Shown here one piece after another: positions 39,236 through 49,594 of a DNA stretch of 64,000 nt (its first letter is position 1; each line of letters opens with the position of its first letter). The stretch is taken from contig NZ_AP025943.1 of the NCBI RefSeq assembly GCF_026072915.1, forward strand, positions 1,240,001 through 1,304,000. Direction: 5' to 3'. Under the pieces are notes generated by a model, which searched no databases, was not told the origin of the DNA, and saw nothing but the letters and a program-made list of their open reading frames with translations. Position numbers and translations under genes: made by a program. This stretch comes from Akkermansia biwaensis (GTDB lineage: Bacteria; Verrucomicrobiota; Verrucomicrobiia; Verrucomicrobiales; Akkermansiaceae).

Positions 39236-40762
39236 TCATTCCCGGAGGGAACGTTCAAAGGTCCGGTACTGGACGGCTTCATACAAGTGGTGATCCTGGA
39301 TTTCCGCGCTGTCCGCCAGATCTGCTATGGTGCGGGCCACTTTCAGAATACGGTCGTACGCCCGTGCGGAAAGGGCCAGTTCCTCTACCGCGCGCAGCAG
39401 GATGGCCTGCCCCTCCGGCCGCAGGCGGCAATGCTTGTGCAGGGCTTTTCCGGAAAGGGCGGCATTGCTGCGGATCACGGTGCCTGCATATCTTTTCTGC
39501 TGGCGTTCCCGCGCGGCCACGACACGTTCCCGGATGCTGGCGGAGCATTCGCCGGAAGGAGCCGCCGCCAGCATGGCGGGATCTACGGCGGGAACCTCCA
39601 TCAAAAGATCAAACCGGTCGAGAAGGGGACCTGAAATCTTCTGGCGGTAACGCGCTATTTGGGCCGGGGAGCAGATGCAGGTTCTTCGCCGGTCGCCCAA
39701 ATAGCCGCAGGGGCATGGATTCATGGCTGCCGCCAGCATGAAACGACACGGAAAAGTCATGGTCCCGGAGGCACGGGAAATGATTGCGTGGCCGGACTCC
39801 AGAGGCTGCCGCAGCGTTTCCAGCGTCGCACGACGGAACTCCGGCAACTCGTCCAGGAACAGCACGCCGTTATGGGCGAGAGACACCTCTCCGGGCGTGA
39901 TATTGTTGCCCCCTCCCATCAGGCCTGCGTCGGAAATAGTGTGGTGCGGGGCACGGAATGGCCGCTGCGTCACCAAGCCGTTTCCGCGTTTCAGCAGGCC
40001 GCACACGGAATGGACCTTGCTGGTTTCCAGGGCTTCTTCCCGGTTCAGAGGCGGCAGAATGGTCGGGAGCCTTTGAGCCAGCATGGACTTGCCGGACCCC
40101 GGAGAACCGCTGAGCAGGATATTGTGGGCGCCCGCCGCCGCAATCTCCATGGCGCGGCGCGCGTAAGCCTGCCCCTTGATCTCGTCGAAATCGACATTCG
40201 CTTCGGAAATATCCCCGGCCTTTTGCGGTGCCGTAAAAGGCGCAGGCAGTGCGGCGGACGTCAGCAATTCCCAGGCTTCCTGCAAGGTGGAAACGGGAAA
40301 AATCTCCACGCCGTGAACGGGTGCGGCCTCATGCGCATTGGCGTGAGGCAGCATGATGCGTTTCCTGCCCATGCGCCGCGCTTCGATCACCTGCGGCAGG
40401 ATGCCCTGTACGGGGCGCACGGTTCCGTCCAGGGCCAACTCCCCGATGATGCACCAGAGAGAAGCGTCAACAAGCTTCTCCGCCGCTCCGGCAATCATTC
40501 CCAGGGCAATGGGAAGATCGAAACCGGGGCCCTGTTTCTTCAAATCCGCGGGAGCCAGATTCACCACGAAAATCCCCTGCTGGAACGGCAGCCCGCTGTT
40601 CTGAATGGCCGTGTCCACGCGCTGCCCGCTCTCCTTGACGGCCGTATCCGGCAAACCCACGATAAAGGTGCGTTTTTCCGCCATGGGGCGGAAATCCACT
40701 TCCACCTCCACTTCTACGCCTTCCACGCCCAGGACGGTGGAGGAATATAACCGCGTCATCAT
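39236..40762 (-). CDS. YifB/ComM family Mg chelatase-like AAA+ ATPase
   Basis: 508 residues. The N-terminal ChlI-like domain (ALDGTVRPVQGILP) precedes an AAA+ core with Walker A GSPGSGKSMLAQRLP and Walker B GVLFLDELPEF, then a C-terminal Mg chelatase-related domain. The related ComM is a hexameric helicase that promotes branch migration in natural transformation; YifB members lack a clearly defined role. Length and motif order fit the family. No competence gene is adjacent. The first ATG at 40762 begins MMTRLYSSTVLGVEGVEVEVE, the usual family N-terminus. Confidence 0.92.
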   Translation of the reverse strand: MMTRLYSSTVLGVEGVEVEVEVDFRPMAEKRTFIVGLPDTAVKESGQRVDTAIQNSGLPFQQGIFVVNLAPADLKKQGPGFDLPIALGMIAGAAEKLVDASLWCIIGELALDGTVRPVQGILPQVIEARRMGRKRIMLPHANAHEAAPVHGVEIFPVSTLQEAWELLTSAALPAPFTAPQKAGDISEANVDFDEIKGQAYARRAMEIAAAGAHNILLSGSPGSGKSMLAQRLPTILPPLNREEALETSKVHSVCGLLKRGNGLVTQRPFRAPHHTISDAGLMGGGNNITPGEVSLAHNGVLFLDELPEFRRATLETLRQPLESGHAIISRASGTMTFPCRFMLAAAMNPCPCGYLGDRRRTCICSPAQIARYRQKISGPLLDRFDLLMEVPAVDPAMLAAAPSGECSASIRERVVAARERQQKRYAGTVIRSNAALSGKALHKHCRLRPEGQAILLRAVEELALSARAYDRILKVARTIADLADSAEIQDHHLYEAVQYRTFERSLRE

Positions 40763-40835
40763 GCCCGTATCCTAGGCGGAAACGGGGAAAAATAAAGAAA
40801 AATGGAATTAAATATGGGAAACTCCAATATAATCT

Positions 40836-41747
40836 TCAGCGCCGGGAGGCACGCTTGAGGATTTCCCTCTCCTTCTCCGTCAGGCTGGACAGGCCGGAAC
40901 GGGAAATCTTGTCCATTACTTCATTCACTTCTGCTTCCGTAGGGTAGGGCTCCCTTTCGGAAGAAGGGAAAGGTCGCGGAGCGGGTCGGCGGCTGTAGGA
41001 AACGGGTCGGGGAGAAGACAGCTTCTCCTTCAGCAGGATCAGCAGCGTTAAAATAAACCCGGCCAGCATGCCGCCCAGGTGGCCGGCTTCGCCGCCCGCA
41101 TTATTCCACTGGAAAATCACCACGGCACAGGCAATACCCAGCACGACCAGCGCAAACTGGCGTACGCTCAGGTTCACGGGGGGGAACAGAAGCTGGACCC
41201 GTGCATGGGGGAAAAGCACGGCGCAGGCGGCCATGATGCCGTAAATGGAGCCGGAAGCGCCCACCATCGGGATAAAGCGCCATTCCGGGTCAAAAAAGCC
41301 CATATAACCCAGCAGGGAGGAAAACAAAGCCGCAGCCACGCCGCAGAACAGGTAATACAGCAGGAAGCGCAAATGCCCGAAACGTTCTTCCACCACGGGG
41401 CCGAAAAACCACAGGGCGATCATGTTGAACAGGATGTGGCCCAGATTGGCGTGCAGAAACTGGTAGGTGAACAGACGCCACAATTCCCCCTCGTGAAAAC
41501 ACATATACTCGCTGTAGGCCCCATACAGCTGCACCAGGTCCAGGCGCCCCGGCGGGTAAATATCCCGCGGAACCTCTACCTGGAAAAAGAACCCGAGGAA
41601 AAAAATGACCACATTGAGCAGGATCAGCCAGTGCACGACAACGGCGCCGCGCTGGTCGAACAGGCGCTCCTTCACCGTATTTCCCCAATTTTCCTGCTCT
41701 GCTCGCATATAAGACCGTATGTAAACGTGTTCAGGGCGCTTTGACAA
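40836..41747 (-). CDS. Rhomboid-family intramembrane serine protease
   Basis: 303 residues with about six hydrophobic transmembrane helices. The catalytic Ser165 lies in GASGSIYG and His223 in EAGHLGG, the rhomboid dyad. The conserved WRLFTYQFLHANLGHILFN region, in parts WRLFTYQFLHA and NLGHILFN, is also characteristic, and a cytoplasmic C-terminal tail is rich in Arg, Pro and Glu. These enzymes cleave substrates inside the membrane; no substrate can be inferred here. An alternative start at 41708 (MRAEQENWG) would shorten the protein to 290 residues. Confidence 0.92.
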   Translation of the reverse strand: MSKRPEHVYIRSYMRAEQENWGNTVKERLFDQRGAVVVHWLILLNVVIFFLGFFFQVEVPRDIYPPGRLDLVQLYGAYSEYMCFHEGELWRLFTYQFLHANLGHILFNMIALWFFGPVVEERFGHLRFLLYYLFCGVAAALFSSLLGYMGFFDPEWRFIPMVGASGSIYGIMAACAVLFPHARVQLLFPPVNLSVRQFALVVLGIACAVVIFQWNNAGGEAGHLGGMLAGFILTLLILLKEKLSSPRPVSYSRRPAPRPFPSSEREPYPTEAEVNEVMDKISRSGLSSLTEKEREILKRASRR

Positions 41748-41791
41748 GGAAAATGCATGTCCCGTTCAAGGTAGGCCGGAAAGAGGGAATA

Positions 41792-42832
41792 CTACTTCCA
41801 CAGAGCGGCGGGGAGCAGGTCCGGAGGCAGTACCGCTCCGTGAACCAGGTGTTCCGCCAGTTGCGCCGCAGTCCAGGGGGATGTCGTAACACCCTTGCTT
41901 CCCAGCCCGGAAAAGACGAACTGCCTTTCCAAACCGGGAATGGGTCCGGCTACGGGCTGGCTGCGCCGGATGATGGGACGAACAGCGGCACGGGCGCGGA
42001 TAACGTTCATTTCCCCGGAATAGCGTTTAACCATGTCCAGCATCAGTTCCTGGACGGCTGGCGCTTCCGGAACGCCCGGGGCATCCCAGGCCCAGGCGTA
42101 CGTGGCGCCGAACCGCCAGAAAAATCCGTTGTGAACCAGCCAGTGCCCGAAATGCAGAATGCCGGCGTGCCATTCCAGATCCTTCAGCTCCAGATCCAGA
42201 ATCGTTCCCTTGGATGGCCTGCCCTTCAGGGGGGCCATGTCCGGATGCATTCCGGCCTCCCAGCCAGTGCACCACACAATATGTGAAAAAGAGTCCCCGC
42301 ACCAGTGAAAAAAGCCGTCTGCACCCGGCTGAATATCGCCGGGAGCCACCTCCGCTTCTACAAACCGGCCCTCTTCCGAGAAAAAGCGGCGCATGGCATT
42401 CACCATCGTCTCCACATGCAGGACGCCGGAACCGCGTGTGTAGGCCGCCTGTCCTTTGCCCTCCCAGTGCTCCGGCCACGGAAACAGGGGACCGGCGTAA
42501 GAGCAGGACTCCGGGGCCGTCTGGCGTTCCTGCCATATCTCAAGTTGATCCTCCGTTTCCAGCTCCCGGAAAATGGGAGTCTTCTGCCACCATGAACCTC
42601 CCAGTTCCCGTTCCGTTTCCGGGTAAAAAGAGGAAAGGGCGGAAAAACACTCCTCCTGCCGCCACCCGGGCCGGAAGGCGCGGCCTGTCAGCGGATTCAC
42701 CAGTCCGGCGGCTACGCGGGATGCCGTTTCCGCAATGGGACGGTCGGCAATCGTAAAATCCGCTCCGCGCCGTTTCAGCTCCCATGCCAGGCAACTGCCG
42801 GCAATACCTTGGCCGATGATAAGAACTTTCAT
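41792..42832 (-). CDS. FAD-dependent amino-acid-oxidase-like oxidoreductase (DAO family)
   Basis: The ATG at 42832 (MKVLIIGQGIAGSCLAWELKRRG) opens directly with the FAD-binding Rossmann motif GxGxxG; the 34-codon upstream extension is not consistent with that fold, so the later start is chosen (346 residues). The C-terminal GLGSKGVTTSPWTA is typical of the DAO/ThiO/MnmC-type flavin oxidoreductases. Internal segments include ASRVAAGLVNPLTG, common in glycine/D-amino acid oxidase-like proteins, notably the MnmC C-terminal type. The exact substrate cannot be decided. It lies between leuB and the rhomboid gene on the same strand. Confidence 0.8.
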   Translation of the reverse strand: MKVLIIGQGIAGSCLAWELKRRGADFTIADRPIAETASRVAAGLVNPLTGRAFRPGWRQEECFSALSSFYPETERELGGSWWQKTPIFRELETEDQLEIWQERQTAPESCSYAGPLFPWPEHWEGKGQAAYTRGSGVLHVETMVNAMRRFFSEEGRFVEAEVAPGDIQPGADGFFHWCGDSFSHIVWCTGWEAGMHPDMAPLKGRPSKGTILDLELKDLEWHAGILHFGHWLVHNGFFWRFGATYAWAWDAPGVPEAPAVQELMLDMVKRYSGEMNVIRARAAVRPIIRRSQPVAGPIPGLERQFVFSGLGSKGVTTSPWTAAQLAEHLVHGAVLPPDLLPAALWK

Positions 42833-42963
42833 GACTTGTTGTGAAAAGGGACCGGACATAAGCCGGAATAAATGGAAAAGAAAGGCGGTAGTACTCCATT
42901 CCCTTCCTGGAAGGGAAAAGGTCCGCAGGTGCATGAAGCGCCTGCGAACGGTAAAAGGAGCAT

Positions 42964-44223
<1,260 letters not shown>

Positions 44224-44238
44224 CTATGGAACGCAAAC

Positions 44239-44313
44239 TCCCCTGTAGCTCAGCGGTAGAGCGGGTGACTGTTAATCACTAGGTCGTTGGTTCGAGCCCA
44301 ACCGGGGGAGCCA
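44239..44313 (+). tRNA. tRNA-Asn (anticodon GTT)
   Basis: The acceptor stem TCCCCTG (44239-44245) pairs with CGGGGGA (44303-44309), followed by discriminator G and a genomic CCA. The anticodon arm is GGTGA-CTGTTAA-TCACT, giving GTT. The D arm (GCTCAGCGGTAGAGC) and T arm (TTGGTTCGAGCCCAA) are standard. 75 nt including CCA. Confidence 0.97.
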
Positions 44314-44318
44314 TTAAT

Positions 44319-44356
44319 AAGCCCTGTAAGCCAAAAGCTTGCAGGGCTTTTCTTTT
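44319..44356 (+). terminator. Intrinsic terminator of tRNA-Asn
   Basis: Stem AAGCCCTGTAAG (44319-44330) / CTTGCAGGGCTT (44338-44349, one G:T) and a T-rich tail, starting 6 bp after the tRNA CCA. Confidence 0.9.
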
Positions 44357-44574
44357 GGCAGGAATAGAAGATCTGATGCCGGAATGGTTTTACATTTACA
44401 GAGATTATCAGGAATTTCTAGCTATTCTGGAAGAATAGGCAGGAACCCTTTTTAAGGCTATTTCCCCATATGGGGAAGTAATTATTAAGAGTTTGATAAT
44501 AAAGTGCTCCAATGATTATACTGGCAAATTCCGGGAGCTCCCTATAAAGTGAAATCGCCAGAATACTATAAAAT

Positions 44575-45549
44575 ATGGAAAAACTTTTGTACAATAACAA
44601 GTTATACGTTTGTCACGAGTATCTGCTGGAAAAAGATTTTGAATCGGCTGTCATTGAACAAGCGCCTCATATTTTTGGAGAGAACAGTATCTATATTGAT
44701 ATTAAGAAACAAATCGGCGAAAGCATCATCACAATTCCGGATGGATACTTGATAGATTTTTCTCTTGAGGTTGAACCCAGGCTACACATTATTGAAAATG
44801 AATTATCCAGCCATGATCCTTATAAACACATAGGTTCTCAGCTTTTAAAGTTTGCTATTTCATATAAGGCCAGTGGCAGAAAAATAAAAGAATTTCTGCT
44901 TGATGCTTTAATGAAAGACGAAAGCATGAGAGGACGTGTTGAGGCAGGTTTTCTTCGTGCAGGATACAGGAATATAGATGCTTTTCTTGAAAGTCTTATT
45001 TTTGAGAAACCGTTGAACGCTGTCGTTGTTATTGATCAGTCTTCTCCAGAATTGGAAAATGTTCTTGGCCAATTGACTCTTAATACGGATATTGTTGAAT
45101 TTAAGACATTTAAATATAGAAATGATTACATTCATCAATTTACTCCATTTAATGCAGAGGTGAGGGACGTCATAGAAAAAGGTAGAATCCTTAAGCCTGA
45201 GACATTGAATACCGTGGTCGTACCTGCAAGAGAAGAAGGATTTGAAAAAGAATTTCTTGGCAATAATCGTTGGTATGCAATACGTATTAGTGCATCCATG
45301 ATAGATCGGTTAAAATATATAGCTATTTACCAGGTTTCTCCTGTATCAGCAATCACCTGCTATGCTGAAATCGTATCTATGGAAAAATATCAGGATACAA
45401 ATAAATACTTGCTGTATGTGAAAAATTTGAAAAAAATAAAACCTATACCGCTGGATGCGAATAATAAAAGGTTAGCACTTCAAGCGCCTCGGTATACCGC
45501 TATAGATCAGTTACTGAAAGCCAAAAAACTTTCGCAGGTATTTTGTTAA
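44575..45549 (+). CDS. Hypothetical protein, possible PD-(D/E)XK nuclease-fold, AT-rich
   Basis: 324 residues beginning MEKLLYNNKLYVCHEYLL. The gene is strikingly more AT-rich than its neighbours, with A/T-ending codons, a sign of acquisition. A central segment reads PDGYLIDFSLEVEPRLHIIENELS, resembling the catalytic core of PD-(D/E)XK nucleases (Asp ... E-x-K), but with Glu where the Lys is expected (IENEL). Another conserved-looking stretch is HDPYKHIGSQLLKF. It sits 219 bp past tRNA-Asn's terminator, where integrated elements often lie. No signal peptide or transmembrane segment is seen. Function unknown; a defence or DNA-associated role is possible but unproven. Confidence 0.7.
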   Translation: MEKLLYNNKLYVCHEYLLEKDFESAVIEQAPHIFGENSIYIDIKKQIGESIITIPDGYLIDFSLEVEPRLHIIENELSSHDPYKHIGSQLLKFAISYKASGRKIKEFLLDALMKDESMRGRVEAGFLRAGYRNIDAFLESLIFEKPLNAVVVIDQSSPELENVLGQLTLNTDIVEFKTFKYRNDYIHQFTPFNAEVRDVIEKGRILKPETLNTVVVPAREEGFEKEFLGNNRWYAIRISASMIDRLKYIAIYQVSPVSAITCYAEIVSMEKYQDTNKYLLYVKNLKKIKPIPLDANNKRLALQAPRYTAIDQLLKAKKLSQVFC

Positions 45550-45639
45550 TCCGTGGAAATATCAGATAGCTTGTACCAGCATAATATTTTTGTGCCGATT
45601 CTTGGTTGATGATGACCAAAAAAGCCTCCTCCTTTTTCT

Positions 45640-46791
45640 TCACTTCCGGTTGGAGGTACGCATCAGCACGCGTTTTTTCAGCCAGTCGCGGACGGGTTCA
45701 TCGTACAGTTTCAGGCAGGCATAGGCCAGGGCTATGCAGATAACGAGCGTGCCGGCGATGACGGGGAGCGCCTGGGAGAGGGGGACCTTGTTGTTGTAGA
45801 GCCATGCCGTATAGAGGTAGACGATGGGATAGTGGGTGATGTAGAGGGGGTAGGAAATGTCGCCCAGGAATTTGCAGGCTTTTGAGGAGAAGCGGTCTTT
45901 CGTGTGTCCGCTGGCGGCCATGAAGATGATCAGGGGGAAGATGACGATGATGCAGAAGGCATCGTAAAGGCCGTTCAGGCGGAAGTATTCCGCGCCTCCC
46001 ACATGGGGCATGGAAATGGCCGCGACGAGCATCAGGCTGCACCACCAGAAGGCGTTCCGGATGCTGGCGAGTTTCCCCAGGCGGAACAGGAGCAGGCCGC
46101 CGAAGAACGGGAAGATCAGCCTTGTCGCGCCGATTTGGAGTTGTTCCAGGTCCAGTGTCCAGCCGCCGATGTTGTTGCCCTGGCTGAAGCATTGGTGAAT
46201 CAGGGCGCAGCCCGCCAGGAAGACCAGGATGGAGAGCCAGGTGTTGGAAAACCTTCTGACGACGGTGGCGTACAGGATGTTGGCGATGTATTCAAAGAAG
46301 AGCGACCACGCCGGGCCGTTCAGCGGATGCATTTCCGCCCAGCCGCGGACGTCCATGGAGGTGGGAACGGGAAGAAGCGTAAAGCCGATGGTCATCACGA
46401 GCAGCATTTCCCACATGGGCGTGGAGGCCATGGCCGGATAGATTTCTGAGTCCTGGAAGTAGAAGAAGATGCCGCCGATGAGCATCCCCATCACCACCAT
46501 GGGCTGCAAACGGACCAGGCGCCGCTTGCAGAAGTCCCACAGGCTCATTTTGCCCCAGCGGTCATCGTAGGCGTAGCCGATGACAAAGCCGGAAAGCATG
46601 AAGAAGAAGTCCACGCAAAGATAGCCGTGGTTGATGATTTGGTCGGTATGGAATTCCCGGTCGCTCAGGCTTCCTTCAAAAAGGTGGAACAGCACGACCA
46701 TGACGGCCGCCACTCCCCGGAGGCCGTCAAGAATGGCGTAATGGGGCTTGGGCGCCAGCAGGGAGGTACCATTGGAGAGAGAGGTGCTCAT
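45640..46791 (-). CDS. Acyltransferase family 3 (OafA/YrhL-like) membrane protein
   Basis: The ATG at 46791 (MSTSLSNGTSLLAPKPHYAILDG) gives 383 residues; longer in-frame starts (46890, 47043) add sequence without family likeness. The signature LDGLRGVAAVMVVLFHLFE with the catalytic-type His is followed by FFMLSGFVIGY, VRLQPMVVMG and about ten hydrophobic helices. Such proteins O-acylate surface polysaccharide or other envelope sugars, with the exact target unknown. The gene is downstream of the SDR gene on the same strand after a 414-bp gap. Confidence 0.88.
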   Translation of the reverse strand: MSTSLSNGTSLLAPKPHYAILDGLRGVAAVMVVLFHLFEGSLSDREFHTDQIINHGYLCVDFFFMLSGFVIGYAYDDRWGKMSLWDFCKRRLVRLQPMVVMGMLIGGIFFYFQDSEIYPAMASTPMWEMLLVMTIGFTLLPVPTSMDVRGWAEMHPLNGPAWSLFFEYIANILYATVVRRFSNTWLSILVFLAGCALIHQCFSQGNNIGGWTLDLEQLQIGATRLIFPFFGGLLLFRLGKLASIRNAFWWCSLMLVAAISMPHVGGAEYFRLNGLYDAFCIIVIFPLIIFMAASGHTKDRFSSKACKFLGDISYPLYITHYPIVYLYTAWLYNNKVPLSQALPVIAGTLVICIALAYACLKLYDEPVRDWLKKRVLMRTSNRK

Positions 46792-47205
46792 GGTCGGAAT
46801 GTACGTGAACAGGGATTGTTTTCTTACAGGGAGAAGGCTTGCCGCCGCCGCGAGAGAGTCGGCGGGGGAAACGTACGAAGGCACAATCATATTTTTTGAT
46901 ACCCCAGAGTAAAGAAAGAAAAGCGATGATTTTGTACGGTTTCTTTTCCGGAGGATGGACAGGGAAAGTTCTTCCAGGGGCGACGAATGCTTTCTGTCCG
47001 GGAGCTTCGGGAAACGTGCCGTTTGAAATGGGAAAGAAAGCACGCTTCGTTATCCTGCCTGCGCCGTTTTTGAAGAAGTAAAGGCTTCCCTTCCCCCTGT
47101 TGGGAGAGGGAAGCCGGTAGAGATTTATGATCCGTGGATGCCAGGAACACCCGGCGCCGACGGAAATCCGGCAGTCCGCATTTTTTTGCGGACAAGGAAT
47201 CCGCA
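46792..47205. other. 414-bp gap between acyltransferase and SDR genes
   Basis: Contains a stable stem GGCTTCCCT-TCCC / GGGA-g-AGGGAAGCC (47083-47115), probably ending the leftward SDR gene, and GTCCGCA-T6-TGCGGAC (47174-47193) close to the SDR stop. Neither has a strong T-run on the transcribed strand. No gene was found. Confidence 0.5.
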
Positions 47206-48105
47206 TCAGGCCAAATGCATACCGCCGGTGACGCCGAAGACTTCAGCCGTGATGAAGCTTGATTCCTGGGAGGCCAGGAAAACATAGAGGCCGGACAGTT
47301 CCACGGGCTGTCCCGCCCGTTCCAGAGGCGTCTTTTGGCCGAATTCCGGCAGGTGTTCCTGCAACTGGCCTCCCGTTACCTGCAAGGGTGTCCAGACGGG
47401 GCCGGGAGCCACGACGTTGACTCGGATGCCTTTGGAGGCCACCTGTTTGGCCAGGGCGCGGCTGAAGGCAATGATGGCCGCCTTGGTGGAGGCGTAGTCA
47501 ATCAGGTTTTTGCCCGGCTGGTAGGCCTGAATGGAAGAACAGGTGATGATGCTGGCTCCCGGCTTGAGGTGGGGGAGGACCGCCTTGGCAATCCAGAATA
47601 AAGAGAAAACGTTGACTTCAAATGTTTTGACAAGCTGCTCCGTGGTAATGTCCTGAATGTCCTCGGTCGCTACCTGCTTGCCGGCCACTAGGGCCAGGAT
47701 GTCCAGTCCGCCGAGCTTTTCCAGAGCATCGTGAATAAGATTTTTGCAGAATTCCTCGTCGCTGAGGTCGCCCGGAAGAAGGACGATATTGCGGCCTTCC
47801 GCTTCCACCAGCCGGGCCACTTCCTCCGCGTCGCTCTGCTCTTCCGGCAGATAGTTCAGGGCAATGTCCGCACCTTCCCGGGCGTAGGCGATGGCGGCCG
47901 CCCGCCCGATGCCGGAATCTCCTCCGGTCACCAGTGCCTTCCTGCCGGCCAGCCGGTTGCATCCTTTATAGCTCTTTTCACCGGAATCGGGAACGGGGGC
48001 CATGTCAGATTGCAGGCCGGGCGCTTCCTGCTGCTGTTTTTCATATTTCCCGTCATAGAATTGATGGCGGGGGTCCTGCATGTCGTGAATGTCTTTACTG
48101 CTCAT
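47206..48105 (-). CDS. Short-chain dehydrogenase/reductase, YdaD/general stress protein-like
   Basis: 299 residues with a hydrophilic N-terminal extension (about 45 residues) typical of the YdaD/YghA type. The nucleotide motif [13 protein letters not shown] and the YxxxK catalytic pair in YASTKAA are present, with Ser in [10 protein letters not shown]. The usual NNAG motif is replaced by LVAGKQ. These enzymes act on unknown carbonyl substrates with NAD(P)H and are often stress-induced in related bacteria. The gene is upstream of the acyltransferase on the same strand. Confidence 0.9.
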   Translation of the reverse strand: MSSKDIHDMQDPRHQFYDGKYEKQQQEAPGLQSDMAPVPDSGEKSYKGCNRLAGRKALVTGGDSGIGRAAAIAYAREGADIALNYLPEEQSDAEEVARLVEAEGRNIVLLPGDLSDEEFCKNLIHDALEKLGGLDILALVAGKQVATEDIQDITTEQLVKTFEVNVFSLFWIAKAVLPHLKPGASIITCSSIQAYQPGKNLIDYASTKAAIIAFSRALAKQVASKGIRVNVVAPGPVWTPLQVTGGQLQEHLPEFGQKTPLERAGQPVELSGLYVFLASQESSFITAEVFGVTGGMHLA

Positions 48106-48461
48106 TTTTCCATTAATCGTGATGTTCAGAGGGGAATACCGCGGGCCGGGGAAAGTCCGGACAAATTTGATGCCGGAGCTTGCTCAGGGCTTGCTGCTCC
48201 TGCATGCATTCCCATAGGCGTGGAGGCCTGAAAGACGGACGACCGTTCAATTGAAAACGCTGTTTAAGCGTTCCATGTCATTGATATTTCAAGGATTTTG
48301 CCAAGTTGAACAATATTGTGCCTTGGTTGGGATTACAGGCTCAACCGTACCTTTTCCGTGATCTGCACAAATTCGCCGGGCAGATTAGGCCGGGAAGAAG
48401 GCCGCCTGTTTTTTCCGCCGCCATGCCTTTTCCCCGGAGAAAGGAGCGGATTGACGGAGAT
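48106..48461. other. 356-bp gap between SDR and chromate transporter genes
   Basis: Both flanking genes are on the minus strand, so the SDR promoter should lie at the left end. No RNA gene, clear terminator or convincing short gene was found. Confidence 0.4.
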
Positions 48462-49025
48462 TCAGCGCAGCCCGTAAACAAGGTATCCGGCCGCTCCCGT
48501 CAGAGTCATCAGCAGGATGGGGTTGACGCGCCATTTTCTCAGGGCAAACAGAGCGGCTCCAAACAGGATGAAGCTGGGAATATCCACCCTTTCCACGGAT
48601 TGCCAGTCAAAGGTGCCGCAGAAGGTCAGCATCAGGATGGTTCCGCCCGCGGACATGATCAGGCCCACGGAAGCCGCTTTCAACCCTTCCAGAACGCCGG
48701 AGATGTAAAGGGAACGCCGATGCCTTTGGAAAAAAAGGTGCAGCAGCAGCGCCGCCGCCACGCCGGGAAGGACGCAGCCCAGTGTAGCCGTCATGGCGCC
48801 GGGAATGCCCGCTATCTGCAATCCCACGAAGGTAGACGTGTTGATGGCCAGCGGGCCGGGCGTCATCTGGGAGATCGTGATGATGTCGGTAAACACCTTC
48901 TGTGTGATCCAGCCGTGATGAATGACCACCTGGTCACGGATCATGGGGATAACGGCATACCCGCCGCCGATGCTGAACGCTCCGATTTGAAGGAAAGCGC
49001 TGAAGAGCTGCCAGAGCATCTGCAT
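48462..49025 (-). CDS. Chromate transporter, second half-protein of a split ChrA pair
   Basis: About 187 residues starting MQMLWQLFSAFLQIGAFSIGGGYAVIPMI. The GGGYAVIPM motif, IITISQMTPGPLAINTSTFVG, and GVLEGLKAASVGLI are chromate ion transporter (CHR family) features with several transmembrane helices. The ATG at 49025 has a good Shine-Dalgarno (GGAAAGGAG nine bases upstream) and overlaps the stop of the partner gene as TAATG. A start three codons upstream lacks proper spacing. Two short CHR proteins of this kind act together to export chromate or possibly sulfate. Confidence 0.9.
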   Translation of the reverse strand: MQMLWQLFSAFLQIGAFSIGGGYAVIPMIRDQVVIHHGWITQKVFTDIITISQMTPGPLAINTSTFVGLQIAGIPGAMTATLGCVLPGVAAALLLHLFFQRHRRSLYISGVLEGLKAASVGLIMSAGGTILMLTFCGTFDWQSVERVDIPSFILFGAALFALRKWRVNPILLMTLTGAAGYLVYGLR

Positions 49026-49594
49026 TATCCGCATCTCCTTTCCTGTTTTATTCGGACGTGCCACAGGCTCAGGATGCAGCACACGGCCAGAATAACGGCT
49101 ATATGGAGGTGAAAGACGAAGCTTGCCACAAAGGCCCCCGGTACCATGGCGTGCAGCAGGGCCGATTTTTTGCGGAGAATCATCCGCCACATGTCCACCA
49201 CAATGTCCACGATGAGGGCTGCCACGCCCGCCTGCATCCCCCGCAGGACGGCTTCCACCGCAGTGCTGGAGCTGAATGCCTCATACCAGGACGCCACGGC
49301 GGACAGGATGACCAGAGGGGGAATGACGGCGCCCAGACAACTGGCAAGCACGCCCGGAAGCCCTGCGGTGCGGTGGCCTGCCAGGGCGGAGAGATTGACG
49401 GCGATCGCTCCGGGCGTGGATTGTGCGATGGCGGCCATGGACAACAATTCCTCCTTGGAGAACAAGTGTTTTTTCCGGACGTAATATTTGCTGATCATCG
49501 GGACCACAATGTAGCCGCCCCCAAAGGTGAACGCACCGATGAACAGATTGATCCAGAAGAGCCAGAGGCATGTTTTTATTTTTTCTCCGGACAT
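49025..49594 (-). CDS. Chromate transporter, first half-protein of a split ChrA pair
   Basis: About 189 residues from ATG 49594 (MSGEKIKTCLWLFWINLFIGAF), with the upstream 106 codons lacking membrane or family character. GGGYIVVPMISKYYV, AAIAQSTPGAIAVNLSALAG and GMQAGVAALIVDIVVDMW are CHR-family signatures with hydrophobic helices. The stop codon overlaps the start of the second half-gene (TAATG), so the halves are translationally coupled and expected to form one functional unit. The family exports chromate in resistant bacteria; the natural substrate in a gut anaerobe is unknown. Confidence 0.9.
   Translation of the reverse strand: MSGEKIKTCLWLFWINLFIGAFTFGGGYIVVPMISKYYVRKKHLFSKEELLSMAAIAQSTPGAIAVNLSALAGHRTAGLPGVLASCLGAVIPPLVILSAVASWYEAFSSSTAVEAVLRGMQAGVAALIVDIVVDMWRMILRKKSALLHAMVPGAFVASFVFHLHIAVILAVCCILSLWHVRIKQERRCG

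Noticed and set aside
44239-45549. Duplicated tRNA-Asn 3' end as an attachment site for an element
   Set aside because: No second copy of the tRNA end was found downstream in the window, so an integration boundary cannot be shown.
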